Source: Atrichornis clamosus
Lineage: Eukaryota > Chordata > Aves > Passeriformes > Menuridae
Reading direction: 5' to 3'
Assembly: GCA_013400975.1 (NCBI GenBank)
Contig: WBMZ01005360.1
Location: 46,427 to 110,426, forward strand
DNA length: 64,000 nt
The position numbers were made by a program, and so were the translations under genes. Below are positions 12,474 through 24,274 of the stretch, piece after piece; position 1 is the stretch's first letter; each line of letters starts with the position of its first letter. The notes under the pieces are model-generated. The model was not told where the DNA came from, searched no databases, and saw only the letters and a list, made by a program, of their open reading frames with translations.

Positions 12474-14962
12474 TGTGTGCTAGGAAATCTCCAAGTCACG
12501 TGGATGCTGCATGGTGACACAGGAGTTTAAGTACTTGCTAATTCCAGGCCAGTGTTGAAACCCCCTTGATTATTCTTAGTTACATAGAAGTATATCCTGT
12601 GTTATGGGCCTATTTAGTACATCTGTTTCAACCTTTTTTTTTTATTAATACATAGTTTTTAGAAAAAAGCTGCCTCATCCTGAGCTACCAAGGTTAAAAC
12701 AAGTAAGATGTTCACCAGTTTTACCACTTCTTTTACTGGAATAATTGATCTCCTAATATTCATAACGTGACTCCATTAGCACATTTAAGAAGTGCTAAGA
12801 GAAGAGCTTTTAATCATGGAGATAATTGTTTATGATAGTTGTCTGTCATTAATTAGTTTGCAAGCCTTATACTCTCTGCTGAGGATGCCCAGAGAGGATT
12901 CTTACAAATACAGATCTTTTACATGTGTACAAGCTGGATTCTCCAAGTAGGCATACCATTACCACCTGAATGTAAATAAAATGCCCCAAATATTCAAGCT
13001 GTATTTTAAATTGAGTTGTTCTGGTAAGGAATATGCTTTATCCCATTCTGAGCAGCATTGGATAACACTGGAAAATGCTATCAGAAGATTGCAACAGCCC
13101 AATTAAGGCATTTGATTTACTTTTAAAACAGCATGTGCCAAAGTACTGCTGTACCTTAGTACAGAATGCCCCTTAGTACAAAACATACCTGGCTGGAAGT
13201 GCCTCTCCTCTCAAAATAGGTCGTGCCAATATTCTTACCCCTAAAACTGTATTATCTGTGTTCTTGAAAATGTTTTTTAAAAATTAACAACTGAACAAAA
13301 TCCTATTCAGATTTACAACTGACTTGAACTTACTATAAAATTCGATTGCAGTCGTATGTATTCATCTATTTTTAATCTGACTTCCTAGAGGAATAAGGTT
13401 TGCAGGGCCAACTGTTGATTTCTTCCCACTCTTCCTCCCCCCAAATACATGACCGGACTCCTTTGCCCATTTACAAACTCAAAAACAGGCAAAGCTTTAA
13501 AACAGGACTAAATCTCTGTAAATATGCGGAGATCCAGGGCTGGAGAGAGGGAACACTCATCCCATGCCATTGTGGAGAGAGAGGGAAAGGAGGGAAATTT
13601 AAGAGTTACATTTCTGCTTGGCAGCAGCTGCTCAGTGAGTGTACAGCTGCCGAGGAGCAGCAGCCCATGCTGTCACTTGCACACCGGGGTGCAGGGAAAT
13701 CTGGGAAGGAAGGATTTGGGTAACGAAGGATAACTCCTGAGCAAACCAGGCTTCATCAGTTCTGGTACTTGTGTTTTGGTTTTCAGACCAGGCGTTAATC
13801 TCCGGTCCCACTTTCATTAGCACAAATAATCCAGTGAACACCGCGACAGAACAGCAGTCAGTGCCCCGCTTCAGTGGATCAAACTCTTAGACATTTCATC
13901 GGGCAAAGGAAATTCATTATGGTACGTTTCTCAAATGAGTCTTATGAGCAGACCTTCAAAAAAGGCATTTGGAGCTAACTCCTGCTGGCTTACAGGAAAG
14001 CAGGATTTCAGCCTCTGTGCCAAGACCCTCAGCTGTGAGCACAGCCTGCCTCCAGAGACCTAACCTTTAAATCTATGCCCTTGAAAATGAACATCTCACC
14101 CAAGTGCCACTGCCAGCACAGCAGCAAGAGGAGACAGAAGCTGTGTATCGCCCAGCATAGCAGATTCAAGCCCGAACTGTCCATCACAGACACAAACAAT
14201 TGGTAGAACAAGCTATGTAGCTGAAGCAAGTTACATCCACAGTGAACAAAGGGGTTAATGCACTCTTCCACCCAGCATCCTATAGAAGAGCAATGTGGCT
14301 GAGCTTTCTGAAGGCAACCCACTGCATTTTATTGGTTAAGCTAAAACCTCAAGTCATGAAAAGGATCAGCTCAATGCATTCTCAGCAGAATAGCAGGTAG
14401 TACCATCACCAACTCTACATTAGTTATCAGAAGTTCTGAGGACTTTTTAAACTTAGGTCTAGTTTTGGCATAGTTCAGTACAATATATGACCATCACCCC
14501 TTACACTGCCAGAGAAGCTGCAGCAGAGGAGTGAAAATGCTCAAAATCACATAGCAGCAGCTATGAACAAGAACTCAAGAACTCACGGTTCTCAAGTTGA
14601 GTTGTTCAATCAACTGCTGTTTTCAGTCAACTGCTCTGCTTTGGAAGCAAACAATAATGAAGTTGAAAATCGGAAATCATGCTGTAAAGTGATGAGTCCT
14701 CACACTATTTAAGCATCATTACACTTTTCAATTATGTTTTGACTCAGCCTACGAAGTGTCCTTCTTCCAGAAGCACACCTTCATCCTAAATGCGAGCTCA
14801 GCAACTTCACAAACATTTCATGCCTTGTGTATTTAACAATCATCACAACCAAGAAAAGCCTGGACTTTTGAGTTCATGGTTCTGTGAAACTTTCACAGAA
14901 AAACATCACTGATTTTGTTAGCAGGCATTTGGCTCAGAGTACAGAATAGAAAACAAACTCAC

Positions 14963-15099
14963 ATGGTGCATGGAACATCACTAGCACAGATGAATGATCT
15001 TTTATAAACTTGTCGAAGTCCTCATCAGTCAGGTGATAAACTACATTTTCTTCATCTGCCCAGGGAGTCTCTGGAGCCTGTGGCTGAGGTGCCTGTGGG
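14963..15099 (-). CDS. PDIA5: PDIA5 exon 11: interdomain linker and start of second thioredoxin domain
   Basis: The largest exon here, 137 bp, acceptor GTCTTGTAG and donor gtgagt. It starts with C, completing AA|C (Asn), and runs NPQAPQPQAPETPWADEENV then VYHLTDEDFDKFIKDHSS and VLVMFHAP, ending with T of the Trp codon before the second active site (CGHC in human). The Pro/Gln-rich start is the flexible linker between catalytic domains. The next exon, which should begin GG plus Cys, was searched for to the left and not found, so it is presumably outside the window. Confidence 0.95.
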
Positions 15100-16999
15100 C
15101 TACAAGACAAACAGACACAGTTTAAAGGCAGCTCTCTGGTGCTAAGTAGTCATCTTGGCAAGTCAAGACTGACAGGAACCACTTTGTGCAGATGTTCATA
15201 TATGTCTGACACACCAACCCTACTGAACAGCTTCTATAATTGTACCCATCCAGAACTCACAGGCACTGAAACACAGACAGAACTGAAGGAGGAATAAAAA
15301 AATCTGCAAGAAGCTCCTGAGGACAGATCAACAGTGGAAGGGGATGGAGGGAGCAGATAACCAGACTGCTTGGTTATTACATTATAGAAATCAAATGCAT
15401 TTTCTATTACCCTTTTACCCTCCTCAGCAGGATGCTCCCTCTCTCACAGTATTCACACTTTGTAGTTCACAGGACTCATTGCAAATGAAAGAAAAAAGGA
15501 GTGAGCAGAAACAGCCAATTTAACCTGTCACCTTGGATACTGACAGCATGATTAGGGCTGACAGAGAAAGGAGATGCAGTGTTGGGACCATGAGCCAGCT
15601 ACAAACACCATTTCCATAGGAACATGTGGTTTTACCCTGAACAGCTCTTGTGAGCTGGGGAAGCATTGTTAAGTTCTCACTCTGCAGTGGGCTTGGAGGC
15701 CTAACTCAGCAAAGCTACTCAGCTGCTTGCTTAACCTAAAAGGCAAGAGATACCAACTCCGCTGTGACTGCACATGAGTTCAACTGTCTTTGACACGTCA
15801 GAGCCACAGAGACTGCTCAAAGACACAGTGGCAAGTCTGGAAACAACCCAAGCTCCTCTGGAACAAGTCAGAGCTCACCTTCCCACTAAACAATTGGGTT
15901 TAACTTTTATTAATGTACATTAAAAAGAAAATTTGGCAGCTGTGAACTTAACTATGCTAATTGATATTTTATTTATTAGTGTTCACATAAAGGACACCCA
16001 AACATACAAATATTGGGAGCCAAACTTTGAAGATATTTTATCCTTGCCAGTTGCAGTTCCAAATACCCCCCAAAATTCCCCAAATTCTTTGGCAAAGTAC
16101 AGGTCTGGATGTGACCCCATCTCTGGTGAAAGCCGATTTACTATTTCTGATTAAAATGTATTATTGTGTTAGCTGCCTGGAACAAGGAATGGCAAACAGA
16201 TGATAACTCATTTATCCTGCCTTACTCATTTCTAGGCGGAAAGCCTAGTTCGATAAAAAAAGCAGTAGAGAGATACACAGATTCAGATAGCAAATTCCGT
16301 TGATCTAAGCAATGGGTGTGATCCAAGAATGTTAAGCAATCCATGCAGAAGTGTGATGCATACCTCTCCTGCTGCAAACAAACCAAGACGCAAACATCAA
16401 AGCAAAGGTCGGAGCTGCACCTGGCCAAGCAGCACAGAGAGCAAACAGTCTCCAGGTATCCCGGCAGAGCAAAGGCTTTCCAGAAAACACCACGACACTT
16501 AATGGGCTGGGGAGCTGGCCTGAGCAGGCAGGGAGTGATGAACATGGACACAGCACCTACAAAGCGCTCGGAGAACGTGGTGCTTAGCAGGGCCTGGTGT
16601 GGCCTATTTTAGTCAGGAATTAGTAAAGCAGGGCACGGGATGTTTATTCAAATAGGCTAATTTAAAATGCTGTGCATGCTAATTAGCCTACGCAGGAGTT
16701 GGTAAGAAACACCTCAAGGCCTGGAGAAAGCAACAGGCAAAATTTAAAATGTCATTTAGCAGTGAGACAAGGCACACCCAACACCTGATTAGGATGACAG
16801 AAGTCCAGAAGAGTTATCAAAAGCTAATTCAATTGAGAGCACAGAACAAGTTCGTGATTTATCAGAGTAGCTGGTGCTAAGGAAGGGCCTGAGGGGAATC
16901 TATAAAAACAGCAAGACAAACTAGGCAGCTATTGAAGGCAGCAAGAAGCTGTTGGGCTTGCCTGCCATTCAGGCTGATACAGCTGTGTATCAGATGTAA

Positions 17000-17044
17000 C
17001 AAAAAACCCAAAAACCCAAAAACAAACAAACAAACAAATAAATA
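17000..17044 (+). repeat. AAAAACCC/AAAC/AAAT simple repeat
   Basis: Short units acccaaaa, then aaac repeated about four times, then aaat, in intron 10. Confidence 0.85.
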
Positions 17045-17240
17045 GTGGTATGTATAAGATTGTATCTCGAGTGTGTTGGATTAAGGCTGTAGGATGGTTT
17101 GTCTCTACCTCATGACCACATCTGAAACTCCATTATGTAGTAGCCAGTGCCTATTAGGAAGGTAAGAGAGGTGAAGTATCTGTAAGACTGATGCATTAGC
17201 ACACTTCAGCATAAGAAAGGAGCACCTTCAGTAAGTATTT

Positions 17241-17261
17241 AAAAAAAAAAAAAAGAAAAAA
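17241..17261 (+). repeat. A homopolymer run
   Basis: A14, one G, then A6, in intron 10. Confidence 0.9.
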
Positions 17262-19480
17262 GAGGTGTTGGAGCTCTCCAAACTATCAGTTCTTGTCCTG
17301 AGAGGAAAAAACACAGACAACATCCTTTCAATGATTAAATAATTCTAACCTTCATCAAGTTATATCATGTCCTCCCCCAAAAATGAGCCTAAGATCAACC
17401 ACTTTCAGCACTTCACCAGTAACATTTAGAGGGGAAAAAAGAAACAAGAAGAGGGAGAGGGAAAACAGCTGTTTTTCTGCAGAGTGTACTTACTGTCCAC
17501 ACAAAATAGGCCATTTCATATGGCTCAATGTCTGCTGGTTTTGCCTTCAAGAATCTACAATGACAGCACATGCACGCACAGTATAAAAATGCATTGGCTT
17601 TCCTCACCGTGGCCCTGCCATGCCCCGGTCCTCAGAGCAACATCTTGCATCAAAGCAACCTTTTAATATTTTAATATTATCCTGTTCTGAAACACAGCCT
17701 CTACACCCTGCAGCTACCTAATTGCACTCCTTGGTTTTCCTAAAGCTCTCGGATACCATTTGACTCCTCGTACTGCAGATTCCTCAGAGTAATACAGTAT
17801 TATGTATATAGTATGTTTACTCCATAATATACGGTTTTGATAATAATTTCTCATAATTTATGCATCAATTACTGGCAAAATATAAGTACACATAATTACT
17901 CTATGTGCTTTCCTTAAAACTTGTACTTATTACACAAAACAGGGGCACAAGGCTACTGCTCAGATCATCTTTTGGGCAACTAACAAGCATGCACTAACAC
18001 TGAGGACAAACAGCTGTCTTTAGCTCTGGACTGCTGAAGTATCAGCCAAAGCCCACAGTGGCTTGTTAGCAGAGATTATCATTGGAAAGAGCTTGCAGCT
18101 GTTCTGCTTTGCCTCCAGTAGCTGTGTTCACTTGCTGTCACAGCACTGATATAAAGGTACTGCATATTACAGGGATTATCTGGATATTATGTGGGCAGAC
18201 AGGGGAAAAAACCACCCCAAACAGCTGATGTTTCACATATGGTAGCCAAGAGATAACCACATCCTTGCAGAACTGAAAAGCATAACAAAGTGCAGGTGAT
18301 GAAGCCATATCCAAGGGCTGATCATCTCCTCTGAGCTGCTGGTGTTGCCATCTTGATCATTCACATTTGAAGGCTTAATTGACTACATGAGGCTTAAAGA
18401 CTATGACTAAATTCCTCCTGTTTGAGCCACTTGCAGTGTTTGTACCTCCTGATGCTAACAGGAATGCTGCTGTCTCTTCACTGTGGGTTCCAAATCCTGA
18501 AGCACTCAGCCTACTGCTGCTGAAGACCCTGGGCTACCTGCAACCATATGCACATGGCCAGCACAGCCCCACCGGTACAGCAAAATAGCTTTATTCTGAG
18601 CCAATTTTGCTACGCCTATTATTACAATAGTTTGCAACAGCCTGTTCCTTCCCATGTGTTCGTTTCCTTTTATTAGCTTCATTTCAGTATTGTTTCTGTG
18701 ACTGCAGCAAAGAAGGGAGGGTTACAAAGATGACACCGTGCCCAAGAGCCAGGGCTCACTGCTAACGGGATTCCTCCATCACCAGATTATCTCAGATCTC
18801 TCCAGCTGCTCCATCAGCTTCACTGACCATGGGGATTTGCACCAGTTGAAAAGCAGCTATACACACACTCACACTTCTCCTTGTCTCTGAACTTCTAGTC
18901 CCATAGGCTCATTCAGCCCCCAAAATGTTTATGACTGCAAATAGCTCTCTTAGGTAGAACAAGGTGCTTTCAACACTTTACGTCATGACAGCAAACACAG
19001 ATGTTGTAAAAGTCACTACCTATCCAGGGTGTCTTGATCTTCAGTTTGTCTCTACAAGGCACTTTAAAGGCTTCAGCTAAAGGCTGACAAACCAACAAGA
19101 ATTGCATACTTAGTATATACACTTTTAACAAAACAACAAAAGTCAAACCTTTTGCAAGGTATTAAGTTCAGGCACTCAAGATCACTGGAAATTTAAGCTG
19201 GCGTTTTTAACAAAGCTGAGATCTGTGTATCTGCATTTATTTTAGTCCACAGTCAGTCTCCTACTACAGACAAAATGCAATTGTGAAATGCAAGGCATGC
19301 ATGCTAAAAACCAAACATTAGTCAATCTCTCTGTATGAGTTTAGCTGATCTCAGCGGGGTCATTTTGTTTGCTCTTCTGAGCAGAGGGAACAAGGGAGAA
19401 ATGTCTGTTCCTAAACCATTACATTCTGTAAATACTGAAGAGTACATAAAAGGTGGAGTGCATGAAGTGCAATGCCTTAC

Positions 19481-19552
19481 TTTTTCAGCCACTCTGCTAT
19501 ATCTGCTGCGGTAGCACCAAAGTTCTCAAAGTTGAACAGGAACTTTCCTTTC
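19481..19552 (-). CDS. PDIA5: PDIA5 exon 10: end of first thioredoxin domain
   Basis: A 72-bp exon, acceptor TTTAACAG and donor gtaagg. The first G completes GA|G (Glu). It encodes KGKFLFNFENFGATAADIA then EWLK and ends with AA of an Asn codon. Human reads KGRFLFQYDNYGSTAEDIVEWLK. This is the last beta strand and C-terminal helix of the first catalytic domain; the exon ends at the start of the Pro/Gln-rich linker to the second one. Confidence 0.95.
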
Positions 19553-19656
19553 CTGTTAAAGCAACAAAACAAGGTTCAGTCCTTGCCCTAAAAGATAAAA
19601 ACATGCAATTATAGAAGAGTGTATGATTTCTAAAGTAGTAGCAAAGCATAACTGAC
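19553..19656 (-). other. PDIA5: Intron 9 of PDIA5 (104 bp)
   Basis: A minimal intron, phase 2, donor gtcagt and acceptor TTTAACAG, with a T-rich stretch before the acceptor. It contains no stop codon in the exon 9 reading frame, so exon 9 reads straight through it. Confidence 0.93.
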
Positions 19657-19748
19657 TCAAAATAGCAGATTGTTGGATATCCCCGGACATTGAATTCTTC
19701 CTTTATCCTTTCAAATTCAGCAGAGTAAATATTCATCCCCGCAAGAAC
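19657..19748 (-). CDS. PDIA5: PDIA5 exon 9: first thioredoxin domain with cis-proline loop
   Basis: A 92-bp exon with a strong polypyrimidine acceptor (TTTTTTCAG) and an unusual donor, gtcagt. It encodes VLAGMNIYSAEFERIKEEF then NVRGYPTICYF and the first two bases (GA) of a Glu codon. The GYPT segment contains the cis-proline expected opposite the CXXC motif in thioredoxin folds. The human equivalent is NVYSSEFENIKEEYSVRGFPTICYFE in two pieces of the same length. The following intron is only 104 bp. Confidence 0.95.
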
Positions 19749-22700
19749 CTGAAAAAACAGAGCATAATCTTACTGATTCTTACAATACAGAAGGAACATC
19801 ACACCATTTGTTTGAAGACTTAAGTAAAACCCACTTCAATCTGGGCAGATTCTGATTTCATTCATATACCTGTCAAGCAAGGGGATTCTGTAAAAGGCAC
19901 TGAAGTTTTCCTGATTTTGTGCAAGGGGGAACAGAACAACACGAGTCTAATCCAGAGAAAACATACTAGTCAGCCTGTCACCTCTTCCTTGCTCTGGAAG
20001 CATCTCTGTTTGTTTTTATTTACCCACTAACAGAAATACCTAAAGGGAGTTCTCTCAATTGCACGACTTGTGCTCTTCTTTACACATTTGGATTTTAAGC
20101 TACAAGTGTAACTAGATTTCTTCTTCCTCTGCAAGTAGAAAAAAAGAGCTCTTAGTTCATATCCAAACATTAACTAGGACACAGGAAGTTCCACCCTCAG
20201 CTCTCTAGTTTTCACTCCAGCAATGAATTTACAACCTCATCTGATGTTCAGAAGCTCTAACCAACCAAGCACCGGCATTATCCCAGTTCAAAAATGAACT
20301 TACTGAATGGTAAGTGGAGATCAGCATTACTCTGATGTGAAAATAAAACGTGCCCTATTTCCACAAGCTCAGGAAATACCACATGGCATTTATATGCTTT
20401 AAATATGTTAACTTACGTAGAGCAAGGTATAATGAGAGTTAAGAATTAACCTTGTCCTACAGTTTTGAAAAGAGAGGTACAGAAGCACAGAAGCTTTACA
20501 GACTAGCACATAGAACAAAAACCCTCCCCCTTCCTTACCTCTATCCCAACCCATCCTCCATCTCAACAGTCCTTCATCCTGAGCTTCAGGCTCAGGGCTC
20601 CTGTGACTTACACTGTGCCCTGCGCCTTATTCTGTGCTCTGTCCAAATGTCTTCCAAATAATTCTGACATGAAAATTGGAAGACGGGACTGATTCCAAGT
20701 TTTTGCGGGTGTGCAATTCACACAGAGGTCATTCCGCTGTCAAACGTGGACCCAGCAAGTTGCTGAGATACCACTTCCTGATTAACTTAGTTTAATGGCA
20801 TTGACAGCTTAAATCATTTTAGCAGCAGGGTCTTAATCCAAACCCCTCCTCCTTCCCTCTCCAAAAACAGGATTTTCTCCTTCCAGCTGAAATACCACAT
20901 CAGAATTTAATACCACGTTCCTGACTGCAGCAAACTGCAGACCAACCAAATGTGCTCAGAGCTAGCATGAAATAAATCTTAAAGCAGAAAATCCTCATTT
21001 GAAGGTCAACCTTTTCTAAGAATGTGCTGGAAAGTCACAAAAAGATACTTTGTTTTCTCTTCCCTATCCTAAGAAAGGATAAATTGAGCAGAGAAGAGTA
21101 CAGAAATAGGGTTTATACTTGCTTGCCAAATCTCCCACTTTGAATTTTCCTTGTAGTTCCAACAACCAGATTGATTTAATTCATATGAGATTATCTAGAC
21201 CCAATTCTCCCTTTTCTTTATCCTCCATGTCACCACCTAAGGGCAGGTAAATGCAATAGGATCAAGATACAGTAGTTGCTTTATAAAGCAAGAACCAGGT
21301 TTGCTAACTAATTCCCTAATAAACACCAGCCTACCAGATTCCACGTTTGCTGTCAATTTTTGCAGGATTTCCTATGACTTAAATGGGCATTCCCGGACAT
21401 TTCAAACAATTCCACTGTGCCCATCCAATGGTGATTGATAAAAGTCAATAACTTGGATTAATTCTAATGTTGATACATTACATGAAGCATAATTAGCAAA
21501 AAGCTTATCACAATCGGATCTGGTTTTAATGTCAGGAATAACAGCTTTAGCTGGCCCATAACCACAGAATTATGAAATATCAGGCTGTCAGAGACCATCA
21601 AAACACACCTACTGCCCAAACCAGGGTCCTCCAGACAGATGTTCAGTAAATTTGCTTTTAACAAACGACTGAATGACCCCAACTTCAATTTAAGTTCATT
21701 ACCTCTTGCAATAGCCATTGCAGAAACGAAGATCAGTTTATTCCTTTCACCTCTGCAGTGACATTTTACATATTTCAACACTTACCTGCTCTCCATGAAG
21801 CTACCTATAACCTAAACCAGTTCTGAACTTTTTGACACCCCGCCTTGCTTCATAGTTTTCTTGATGGGATTGCTCCAAAACTGGTACCTCACAGAAGCAA
21901 AAAAATTAAAAAGCCAACAACAACAAAACCAACCAAAAACAAAACAAAAAAAAAAAAACCAAACCCACAACAAAAACAAACAAAAAACCCCCGAACAAAC
22001 AAAAAAAACCTACCAAGCACCAAAGGAGGAAAGCAGTTAAACATATTCTTAAGCTGGTCTTTACTGAGCAGAACACTCTGGCACACTCATGAAGTCCATG
22101 GGCATTAGGGAAATGCTGATGCTGAATGAGTTCCCCCCTCCTCTGAAGCCATAGTGACAGTCACTCATCAGAGCCCACCCAACCCTCTAACCACAGGAAT
22201 CTTTCCTGCCAAGGATAAAACAAGCCGTCTTCTTCTGATTTGGAGCAATTTTTCCTTCTGCACTGGGTGCAGTGGAATTGCAAAATCTAACCAGAATATA
22301 AACTGAAAATATGACCCTGCCTTCTTCTCAGTAACAGTACCGGGACAAGAAACACCCAGTCCCAAGGGAACACAGCCACCAGTGACAGGTACAGTTCACC
22401 TTTTCACTTTTATGACCCCTTAAATGGGCAATACTGTACTTAATCTTCCTGCTATACAACGGCAATAATCGCTTTTGAGCCTGGCTTATCCTGACAGCTA
22501 ATGACAGGTCAGATTAAAAGGCCAAACCTTCAGCTCATCCAAACCAATCATAAACTTTCCAGCAAAGTCTTATCTGGAGGTCAACATCACCCTAAGGAAC
22601 TCCATGAATAATTTATGGTGGGTAAAGCACAGTTAACTTTAGAAATGACAAGTTGTGTATACAGCCCACCCAGGAAGCTAATTGGGTCAAATTTTGACAA

Positions 22701-24206
22701 ACAGGCTGATTTTTGTGAAAGACACAGGTGGCAGTGGCATAACCGGACTTTCCTGCGCTTCTGAACTGATCCTGAGCTTCAAACACTCCACTGCAAAAAA
22801 CTGTGTCCCAGCCCTGTCACTCAGCTGTGCAGGATCCGCCCGGATCTATAGAAATTATTTCCAAGTGAGGAAGGAAATACTCAAACTAGAATAGATCTAG
22901 AGTTTAAATTCTCTGGTCTGAATGTAATAAAATGATCTGCACATGGACAAGGACGGGATAACTGCAGGAGGACACAGCGCTCTGAGCATGCCTTCCTTCT
23001 CGCTGGCACTGCCTCTCTATGTGATGCTTTACACTCCTAATTCCTCTCACCCCACACCTCACCATGTACCGCCATGCAAAGAAGGAGGGCATTCCCAAAG
23101 GCTGCAGCACGCACTCCACCGAGGGGAGATGGTATTAGAGTGCTGCCTGGCTAGACAAAAAACACTCTTGAAAATATCTTCCAAGGGTTGTGCCATGTCT
23201 TAAACAAATCCAAGTAACTCCCACTCCTCTCAGCCCTAAGCCAACGAGGATTTAGAGGAAACACTTCTGAAAAACAACTAGTTTGGAGAATGTTGGGAGG
23301 TCTGACAGCAATAGGTGGTCATGAGCAGGAATGGCCAGAGCTGCCCTAGCAATGAACTGCAGAGCTTCATCTTTTCCTCCCAAGGAAATCTGTGAACTCA
23401 ACAGTGAATGATTCAACAGGTAGTATCAGACCAAATCCTGCTAAAACCATGAAACAACATCCTGTTTCTTTGTCCTTCATGTACTATTGGCATCATATAA
23501 ATCATACCTTAAGCACATTATAAAATCCTGCCTAGACAAGTGCCTTTGACTTGCTTAGAGAGATCAATACACCTTGTAAGTACAAAAGGGTAACTAAATT
23601 ACTGTGAATGCTCTACTTTATTAGAGTCAAAACTTACTTTCGTGTCAATCTGGCACCAGTGCTAACTTTGACAGAGCTACAGTCAAACTGTAAGATTCTA
23701 TTAATGCTGGGTGGCCAGGAGGGTGACCAGTAGCTCATGCAGGGAAGTCCCCTTCCCATAACACTGTGATTCTCCACTAAAACAGTGGATTAATAATTGC
23801 TATAAGGGCATCCATCCCCGACCTTACTATGAAACATCAGGCCAAAAAGCTGATCAAACCCATTATGGCAAACATGTCTTTCTTTACCAAAATGAGCTCA
23901 AAAAACCTACCAACTCACAAATTAGAGCCTAAACATAAATCTATATAGTGTCAGAGCCTGCTTCTCTATGGCAAAAACTGAAGTAGATCAAAAGAGCAAG
24001 TGAGTTAACACCTCATTCTCCAAAGTTTTAAAAGAATAAAAACCAAGAGAGAGAATCCTGAAGGGATCTGAAACAGTCATTCGTTTCTGTTTTGTTTCAA
24101 CTTGCTCAAAAACTCTCCAATGTGATAAATATTTGTGGGTTTAAATACAAAAAAAAGGGTTAAACTGATTTTTGAAATTTCATACAAATCTCATCATCTC
24201 ACTTAC
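19749..24206 (-). other. PDIA5: Intron 8 of PDIA5
   Basis: A 4.5-kb phase-0 intron. Its main visible feature is an A/C-rich low-complexity tract at 21898-22010. Otherwise nothing recognisable. Confidence 0.9.
21898..22010 (+). repeat. A/C-rich low-complexity tract
   Basis: About 110 bp made almost only of A and C on the plus strand, with CAA, AACC and CAAAA units and an A12-A13 run. The open frame it creates (Lys/Pro/Thr/Asn-rich) is an artefact of composition. Confidence 0.9.
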
Positions 24207-24274
24207 ATATTTACCCTTGAGTTCTGTGGCTGCCTGCTGATAAGATGGCATCATTCTCTTACAAACACCACACC
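24207..24274 (-). CDS. PDIA5: PDIA5 exon 8: first redox active site, CGVC
   Basis: A 68-bp exon whose first two bases GG complete the Trp codon. It encodes (W)CGVCKRMMPSYQQAATELK followed by GKY. Cys codons lie at 24270-24272 and 24261-24263, residues 182 and 185 in human numbering. Human has CSMC here as I recall, so the two inner residues differ. The donor used is gtaagt immediately after the Tyr codon (phase 0), which fits exon 9 exactly. A competing GT (gtaaat) lies 8 bp upstream but would break the frame. Confidence 0.94.

Larger units (their letters stand above)
1..14962 (-). other. PDIA5: Intron 11 of PDIA5 (partial, at least 14.9 kb)
   Basis: No exon matching the PDIA5 second active site (CGHCKKMKPEF), the following VLAAVDAT region or later parts was seen on the minus strand. 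I read this as the 5' part of intron 11. It contains an ERVL-type LTR (11902-12473), an old MIR relic (7191-7330) and short homopolymer or simple tracts: A12 at 2695-2706, an A/C-rich tract at about 3303-3345, (CA)n around 3562-3575, C10 at 3584-3593 and T10 at 12634-12643. The rest is unremarkable AT-rich sequence. A very short or diverged exon could have been missed by eye. Confidence 0.7.
15100..19480 (-). other. PDIA5: Intron 10 of PDIA5
   Basis: A 4.4-kb phase-2 intron between exons 10 and 11. It holds an A/C-rich simple tract at 17000-17044 (ending in AAAC/AAAT units) and an A-run at 17241-17261. No other feature was seen. Confidence 0.9.

Noticed and set aside
11925..12530. Short ORFs on both strands (73 and 93 codons) over the LTR
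   Set aside because: They lie mostly within the non-coding LTR and do not resemble retroviral proteins.
21845..22108. Lys/Pro/Thr-rich plus-strand ORF
   Set aside because: Created by the A/C-rich low-complexity tract.
24209..24215. Exon 8 ending at the upstream gtaaat donor
   Set aside because: Leaves phase 1, which does not fit exon 9 and loses Lys-Tyr before VLAGMN; the downstream gtaagt restores the frame.
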